Assembly (NCBI GenBank): GCA_039714855.1
Contig: JBDLIL010000039.1
Coordinates: 1-9,175 of the forward strand
Direction: 5' to 3'
From: JBDLIL01 sp039714855
GTDB taxonomy: Bacteria > Patescibacteriota > Microgenomatia > UBA1400 > PJMF01
Length of the DNA: 9,175 bases
Each line of letters begins with the position of its first letter. Position 1 is the first letter of the stretch. Below the pieces are notes generated by a model. It worked only from the letters and a program-made list of their open reading frames with translations. It was not told the DNA's origin and searched no databases. This document shows, piece by piece, positions 5,620 through 9,175 of the stretch. A program made the translations under genes and the position numbers.

Positions 5620-7945
5620 TGTTTGTTGGCCAAGGGGTGGTCATTAGTAGTTTGCTACTTAATTTATTTGGATGGTTTTTTTGTAGCTCTTGCCAAATTG
5701 ACTCTGTGGTGAAGGGAATAATGGGGTGAAGGAGTTTTAAGAATACTTCTAGGCCTTCGACAAGTTGTGTTTGTCCTAACTTTCCTTGTTTGTTTAACTC
5801 TATACACTCGTCACAATACCAGTGCCAAAATTCATTATAAAGTGTGTCGGTAGCTAGGCCAAATTTGAAATCATTTAGTTGTTTGCTTACTATGGTGATG
5901 ATCTTATTTAGTTTTTCAAAAAATTCCTTGCCATTTTGGTTTTGAGATTTGGGATCTGATATCTCTAGGTTCATGGAAATGAATCTGCTTGCGTTCCAAA
6001 GCTTGTTGCAGAAGTTCCTAGCGGCCCTAAAATCGGCTTCTCTCACCGATTTATCTAATCCAGCACTAGAGCGAATAATTAGCGCCATTCTCAGCGCGTC
6101 AGCCCCATATTTATCTACTACTTCTAGTGGGTTAATTGTGTTTCCTTTGCTCTTGCTCATTTTTTGCCCTTTTTGATCGCGAATCAAGCCGTGAAAATAG
6201 ACGTCTCTGAACGGAGTCTTTCCAGTAATATGAACTCCTAGCATAAGCATGCGCATTATCCAAAAAGGCAATATGTCGTAAGCGGTTTCCATCACACTGG
6301 TGGGGTAAAATCTCTCAAAATCTCCCTTTTTTGAGTTTTGTAGGGTAGCAAAAGGCCACTGACCACTAGAAAACCAAGTGTCAAAGGTATCGGTTTCCTG
6401 CAAGTAACTTTCTCCAGGGGAGTTTTTGCTAACGATATATTTAGCTCCCATAGGAGCGCTTAGGTTTTGTAGGCCTACGCTGATGTTCAATATCTGATAT
6501 TTATCGTCTTGCAATAGTTCACTAATTTTGCCAGATTTTTTTCCACCATTTTTGTCTAAAAAAACTACCTCTATATCTGGATTTTTTTCCACATCATACC
6601 AAATGGGCATGCGAATACCCCAGACTATTTGTCTACTGATATTCCAATCTTTTAAATTTTTTAACCAGTGGCGCAGAATTTTATCGTGACCAGCGCCGTG
6701 AATTTTTACTTGCTTTTTATCTAAAATATTGAGAGTTTTTTCCACCATTGGTTTAACTTTGATAAAAAATTGGGGGAGGGGGAGAGGTTCTATGGCAGTG
6801 TTACAGCGATAGCAGGTAGAGACTTTGTTTTGGTAATCATTCTTTGTTGTTCTGGTGAGCAGGTTAGCTGTCTCTAGGTCTTTAGCAATTTCTTCTCTGG
6901 CGATGTGACTTTTAAGCCCCCTGTATTTGCCAGCGTGTTGATTTAGTCTCCCATTATGATTAATTACTTGTTTGGGTAATTCTAGTTTGTTTTTGTGGCG
7001 TTGCCAAAGTTCATAGTCATTGTGGTCGTGAAGGGGGGTGATTTTGACTGCGCCTGTGCCAAACTCGGGATCTACATATTTGTCAGCAATAACTTTAACT
7101 TTTCGCTTTTCTATTAAGTAATTTACCTCAATTTCTTGACCGATGTATTTTTGGTATCTTTTATCATCTGGGTGTACCGCCACAGCAATGTCGCCAAATA
7201 TGGTTTCTGGTCTGGTAGTTGCTATAGTGAATGGGCCATATTTTAGATAATAGAGTTTGGAGTTTTTTTCTTGGTGATTGATTTCTAATTCGCTAAAAGC
7301 CGTGCCACACTTGGGGCAGTAGTTTACTAACTTTAAATCTCTGTAAACTAACCCATCTTCATGAAGTTTTTTAAAAGTATCTAAAACAGTGTTGACAATA
7401 TTGGGGTCTAGGGTAAATTTGCTTCGGCTCCAATCGGCACTGGCGCCTAATTTTTTCATCTGAGAGATGGCGGTTTCCGAATTTTCTTGTACATAGTCCC
7501 AAATTTTTTTGTAGAGAGCTTCTCTGTCAAAATTAAAGCGACTTTTACCTTCTTTTTTAAGTTTTTTTTCAAAGACAAATTGGGTTTCGATGCCGGCGTG
7601 GTCGGTTCCTGGCAACCAAAGAGTGTCATCTCCCAACATCCTGTGATAGCGAATCATCATATCTTCTATGGCCACAAACATGGCGTGACCTAGATGTAAT
7701 GGGTCGTTAGCATTTGGGGGAGGCATAATCACGCAAAAAGGTTTCTGCGTGAAATTTCTAGATTTCAAATCCCAATTTTTGCTTTTTTGCGCTCCACGCT
7801 TTGTGCTTTTGGAATTATTTGTTATTTGTTGTTTGTTGTTTGTTGTTTTCTTGCGAAGTAAGTTGTCTGGATTAAAAAAGCCAGATTTTTCCCAGAGCTT
7901 GTAAATTTTGTCTTCAGTGGAGTTGTGATCGTAGCGCTTGTCCAT
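5609..7945 (-). CDS. valS: Valyl-tRNA synthetase, short form with N-terminal insertion
   Basis: This 778-residue class I synthetase joins valine to tRNA-Val in the cytoplasm. The catalytic motifs are HLGH (84-87, after PPPNAND) and KMSKS (595-599). Other family marks are GTDHAGIETQ (113-122), ADWSR (170-174) and DTWFSSGQWPF (522-532). The editing domain (about 200-395) has TTRPET (243-248) and HDHNDYE (306-312), so removal of mischarged threonine is likely retained. Cys210/Cys213 and Cys378/Cys381 could hold zinc. The anticodon-binding helical domain (about 640-755) ends in TPWP, and the usual C-terminal coiled-coil arm is missing. Many bacterial ValRS proteins have 860-950 residues. Between GFFNP (22-26) and FCVIMPPPN (70-78) lie 43 residues where E. 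coli ValRS has about 8. This extra part is Asn/Gln/Lys/Thr-rich and encoded by repetitive DNA. The start ATG at 7945 lies six bases after a TATAAT box, so the message may be leaderless. Confidence 0.96.
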   Translation of the reverse strand: MDKRYDHNSTEDKIYKLWEKSGFFNPDNLLRKKTTNNKQQITNNSKSTKRGAQKSKNWDLKSRNFTQKPFCVIMPPPNANDPLHLGHAMFVAIEDMMIRYHRMLGDDTLWLPGTDHAGIETQFVFEKKLKKEGKSRFNFDREALYKKIWDYVQENSETAISQMKKLGASADWSRSKFTLDPNIVNTVLDTFKKLHEDGLVYRDLKLVNYCPKCGTAFSELEINHQEKNSKLYYLKYGPFTIATTRPETIFGDIAVAVHPDDKRYQKYIGQEIEVNYLIEKRKVKVIADKYVDPEFGTGAVKITPLHDHNDYELWQRHKNKLELPKQVINHNGRLNQHAGKYRGLKSHIAREEIAKDLETANLLTRTTKNDYQNKVSTCYRCNTAIEPLPLPQFFIKVKPMVEKTLNILDKKQVKIHGAGHDKILRHWLKNLKDWNISRQIVWGIRMPIWYDVEKNPDIEVVFLDKNGGKKSGKISELLQDDKYQILNISVGLQNLSAPMGAKYIVSKNSPGESYLQETDTFDTWFSSGQWPFATLQNSKKGDFERFYPTSVMETAYDILPFWIMRMLMLGVHITGKTPFRDVYFHGLIRDQKGQKMSKSKGNTINPLEVVDKYGADALRMALIIRSSAGLDKSVREADFRAARNFCNKLWNASRFISMNLEISDPKSQNQNGKEFFEKLNKIITIVSKQLNDFKFGLATDTLYNEFWHWYCDECIELNKQGKLGQTQLVEGLEVFLKLLHPIIPFTTESIWQELQKNHPNKLSSKLLMTTPWPTNNDK
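7729..7752. repeat. 7-bp inverted repeat at the inner edge of the valS insertion
   Basis: TCACGCA (7729-7735) and TGCGTGA (7746-7752) are perfect reverse complements separated by 10 bases. They straddle the junction between the extra low-complexity segment of ValRS and the conserved FCVIMPPPN strand. This could be chance, or part of an inserted palindromic element. Confidence 0.5.
7818..7845. repeat. Heptamer tandem repeat inside valS
   Basis: Four head-to-tail copies of TTTGTTR (one TTTGTTA, three TTTGTTG) lie on the + strand, followed by a degenerate copy (TTTTCTTG). On the coding (minus) strand they encode the Thr/Asn/Gln/Lys-rich start of the extra segment in ValRS (residues about 34-43). 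Because 7 is not a multiple of 3, each unit changes reading phase, so copy-number change by anything other than three units would break the frame. Confidence 0.85.
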
Positions 7946-7951
7946 GAGTTT

Positions 7952-7957
7952 ATTATA
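7952..7957 (-). promoter_or_regulatory. Putative -10 box for valS, possibly leaderless
   Basis: Read on the minus strand this is TATAAT, followed by six bases and then the valS ATG at 7945. Transcription usually starts about 7 bases after the -10 box, so the first base of the message could be the A of the ATG. No Shine-Dalgarno is visible between the box and the start. The -35 position (spacing 17) holds ATTATA, the complement of the opposite promoter's -10, which is a poor -35. Confidence 0.5.
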
Positions 7958-7971
7958 AAGCTAAAAAGCAA

Positions 7972-7980
7972 TGCTATAAT
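7972..7980 (+). promoter_or_regulatory. Extended -10 promoter for the slipin gene
   Basis: TGCTATAAT is a perfect extended -10 element. The -35 position holds only a weak match (TTATAA, 7953-7958, spacing 16). A start near 7986-7988 gives a leader of about 20 bases, which contains the strong Shine-Dalgarno AAAGGAG (7996-8002) 5 bases before the ATG at 8008. Confidence 0.65.
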
Positions 7981-8007
7981 CTCCAAAATTTAACAAAAGG
8001 AGTTTTT

Positions 8008-8766
8008 ATGGCCGCTTTTCCTATTTTTATATTTCTTTTTATTCTCTTCTTGGGTTCCCTTAAGCAAATCAATGAGTACGAGCGAGGAGTGGTTTACACC
8101 ATGGGAAGGTTCCAGGGGATTATTGGTCCGGGTTGGAAATTTATTATTCCCGTGTTTCAAAGTTTTAAAAAAGTTGATATTCGCACCAAAGCAACTGATG
8201 TTCCTAAGCAAGAGACTATTACTAAAGATAATGTTTCTTGCAAAATGAATGCGGTAATTTATTTTAAAGTTAAAGATGCAGGTAAGGCAATTAATGAAGT
8301 GGAAAATGTATATTGGGCGGTAAGTCAGTTGGCTCAAACCACTATGAGGCGTGTGGCGGGTGAGGCTACCTTGGATGAATTGCTTTCCAATAGGGAGCAG
8401 ATTGCTAGTCAAATTCTCAAGACCATTGATAAGACTACTGATGCCTGGGGAATAGATGTAGAGGCTGTAGAGCTAAAAGATATTGAATTGCCAGAAAACA
8501 TGGTGCGTACCATGGCTAAGCAGGCTGAGGCGGAGCGAGAAAAGCGTGCCACGGTAATTAATTCTGAAGGTGAGGTGCAAGCTGCTGCTAACCTCAAAAA
8601 AGCTGCCACTATGATGGCAGCTACACCCGGGGCATTGCATCTAAGAACTCTTAATTCTATTAATGATATTTCTTCCGATCAGTCCAACACTGTCATTTTT
8701 GCTGTGCCTATGGAGATACTGCGAGCGGTAGAAGGTGTGGGGAAGATGTTGAAGAACAAAAAGTAA
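8008..8766 (+). CDS. Slipin: SPFH/stomatin-family membrane protein
   Basis: This 252-residue protein is a bacterial slipin, a member of the SPFH (stomatin/prohibitin/flotillin/HflK) group that forms oligomeric membrane scaffolds and often controls membrane proteases. Residues 4-17 form a short hydrophobic anchor. The SPFH domain covers about 20-180, with EYERGVVYTMGRFQGIIGPG (23-42), DVPKQETITKDN (64-75), SQLAQTTMR (106-114), TLDELLSNRE (121-130) and WGIDVEAVELKDIELPENM (147-165). The helical segment after it begins AKQAEAEREKRA (170-181). A conserved strand, NTVIFAVPMEIL (227-238), closes the protein. Length and order match typical slipins. The start is fixed by AAAGGAG at 7996-8002. Slipin genes often sit next to an NfeD gene; none is present here, because the next gene is convergent and unrelated. 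It appears to be transcribed alone from the extended -10 promoter. Confidence 0.92.
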   Translation: MAAFPIFIFLFILFLGSLKQINEYERGVVYTMGRFQGIIGPGWKFIIPVFQSFKKVDIRTKATDVPKQETITKDNVSCKMNAVIYFKVKDAGKAINEVENVYWAVSQLAQTTMRRVAGEATLDELLSNREQIASQILKTIDKTTDAWGIDVEAVELKDIELPENMVRTMAKQAEAEREKRATVINSEGEVQAAANLKKAATMMAATPGALHLRTLNSINDISSDQSNTVIFAVPMEILRAVEGVGKMLKNKK

Positions 8767-8769
8767 GCC

Positions 8770-9012
8770 TTAATTTTTTCCGGCAGGCCTATGTCTTCTT
8801 AGGAGTGTGGACGCTAGCATCGCGGCTGCTATTAGTTGAAGTAGATTTCTTCCTTCACTGGCGTTTTTTTCTCTACTCAGTCTCTCTCTGTATTGGGCTA
8901 TTGTGGCACTGATGAAATTTTCAGCCGAACAAGTTTGTTGTGCATTGGCAACGGCTGCCATGCTTTTAGCTTGTTCTTTGAGATTTGTTCTTGCAAAAAG
9001 AAGTTTGGGCAT
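8770..9012 (-). CDS. Small hypothetical Ala-rich helical protein
   Basis: I do not recognise this 80-residue protein. It is Ala-, Gln- and Arg-rich and probably mostly helical, with a moderately hydrophobic stretch at 57-71 (LLQLIAAAMLASTLL) that could be one weak membrane helix or an amphipathic one, and a basic tail (RRHRPAGKN). It has one Cys (28). The start is supported by AAAAGGAT ending about 5 bases before the ATG at 9012. The TAA stop lies 3 bases beyond the slipin stop, so the two genes converge almost end to end. The good ribosome-binding site and the close packing argue for a real gene. The lack of recognisable homology argues for caution. Confidence 0.55.
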   Translation of the reverse strand: MPKLLFARTNLKEQAKSMAAVANAQQTCSAENFISATIAQYRERLSREKNASEGRNLLQLIAAAMLASTLLRRHRPAGKN

Positions 9013-9175
9013 TTTTATCCTTTTATTTATACATAAGAAATATGTACTTTATACGTAATGAATAGGGAAAGGAAGAGGATATTAATGATATTAAAAATAT
9101 CAAAATATGAAAAATGAAAATTTTTGTTTAACAATAGAATAAATATTATTGACAAATTGTGTTTTGTATATTATT
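9013..9175. other. AT-rich intergenic end with small repeats and an outward -35 box
   Basis: This 163-base stretch has no recognised gene. Next to the 80-residue gene is an inverted repeat, TACATA (9030-9035) and TATGTA (9041-9046) with a 5-base loop, in the region expected to hold that gene's promoter. Further right are two direct copies of GATATTAA (9078-9085 and 9087-9094), the second forming a hairpin with AATATC (9096-9101). A perfect TTGACA (9149-9154) on the + strand has the beginning of a -10-like sequence about 17 bases on, cut by the window edge. It probably drives a gene beyond the window. Confidence 0.45.

Noticed and set aside
7818..7845. Heptamer array considered as a CRISPR or satellite locus
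   Set aside because: The units are 7 bases with no spacers and lie inside a coding frame.
7990..8412. A 140-codon open frame antisense to the slipin gene
   Set aside because: It covers a gene with clear SPFH motifs, has no recognisable domain, and reads like a reverse-complement shadow.
8767..8788. GCCT...AGGC hairpin between the slipin and the 80-residue gene as a terminator
   Set aside because: The stem is only 4 bp with a 14-base loop, and the T-run on the + strand lies inside the loop. It is slightly more plausible on the minus strand but too weak to call.

Overview
The window is about 9.2 kb of AT-rich bacterial DNA carrying nine protein-coding genes and no rRNA, tRNA, CRISPR array or insertion sequence that I can see. 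Several features point to a small-genome lineage of the Candidate Phyla Radiation (Patescibacteria, perhaps Microgenomates): a large DUF4012 protein, a short valyl-tRNA synthetase without the usual C-terminal coiled-coil arm, a minimal YidC, very short intergenic spaces and short hypothetical proteins. TGA ends both yidC and the DUF4012 gene, so this is not a lineage that reads UGA as glycine (Gracilibacteria/Absconditabacteria). The phylum is inferred from gene content and was not tested by a phylogeny.

Left block (14-4340, + strand): yidD, yidC, an RNase HI gene (rnhA) and a 958-residue membrane-anchored DUF4012 protein lie head to tail with gaps of 5-41 bases and are probably one operon. 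YidD and YidC act together in inserting proteins into the inner membrane. The DUF4012 protein seems to pair a degenerate nucleotide-sugar-epimerase-like cytoplasmic domain with a large extracytoplasmic region. The usual bacterial partners of yidDC (rpmH and rnpA upstream, jag downstream) are either outside the window or replaced by rnhA.

Centre (4341-5267): ribosomal protein L25 (Ctc type) has its own promoter region with two candidate promoters and a long acidic, disordered tail. It ends in a perfect 11-bp hairpin that also serves the convergent minus-strand genes.

Right-centre (5227-8007): valS is read on the minus strand and overlaps by 11 bases a small downstream gene for a two-helix membrane protein with a TPR-like tail. 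The valS N-terminal region carries about 35 extra residues encoded by a heptamer repeat and flanking low-complexity DNA. valS and the slipin gene diverge from a 62-bp gap with two mirror-image TATAAT boxes 17 bases apart.

Right end (8008-9175): a slipin (SPFH/stomatin-family membrane protein) gene on the + strand converges on a small unrecognised minus-strand gene. The last 163 bases are very AT-rich intergenic DNA with small repeats and a consensus -35 box that probably belongs to a gene beyond the window.

I did not find a convincing undescribed multi-gene system. The best leads are the repeat-derived insertion in valS, the SDR-like/DUF4012 fusion, and the symmetric divergent promoter.
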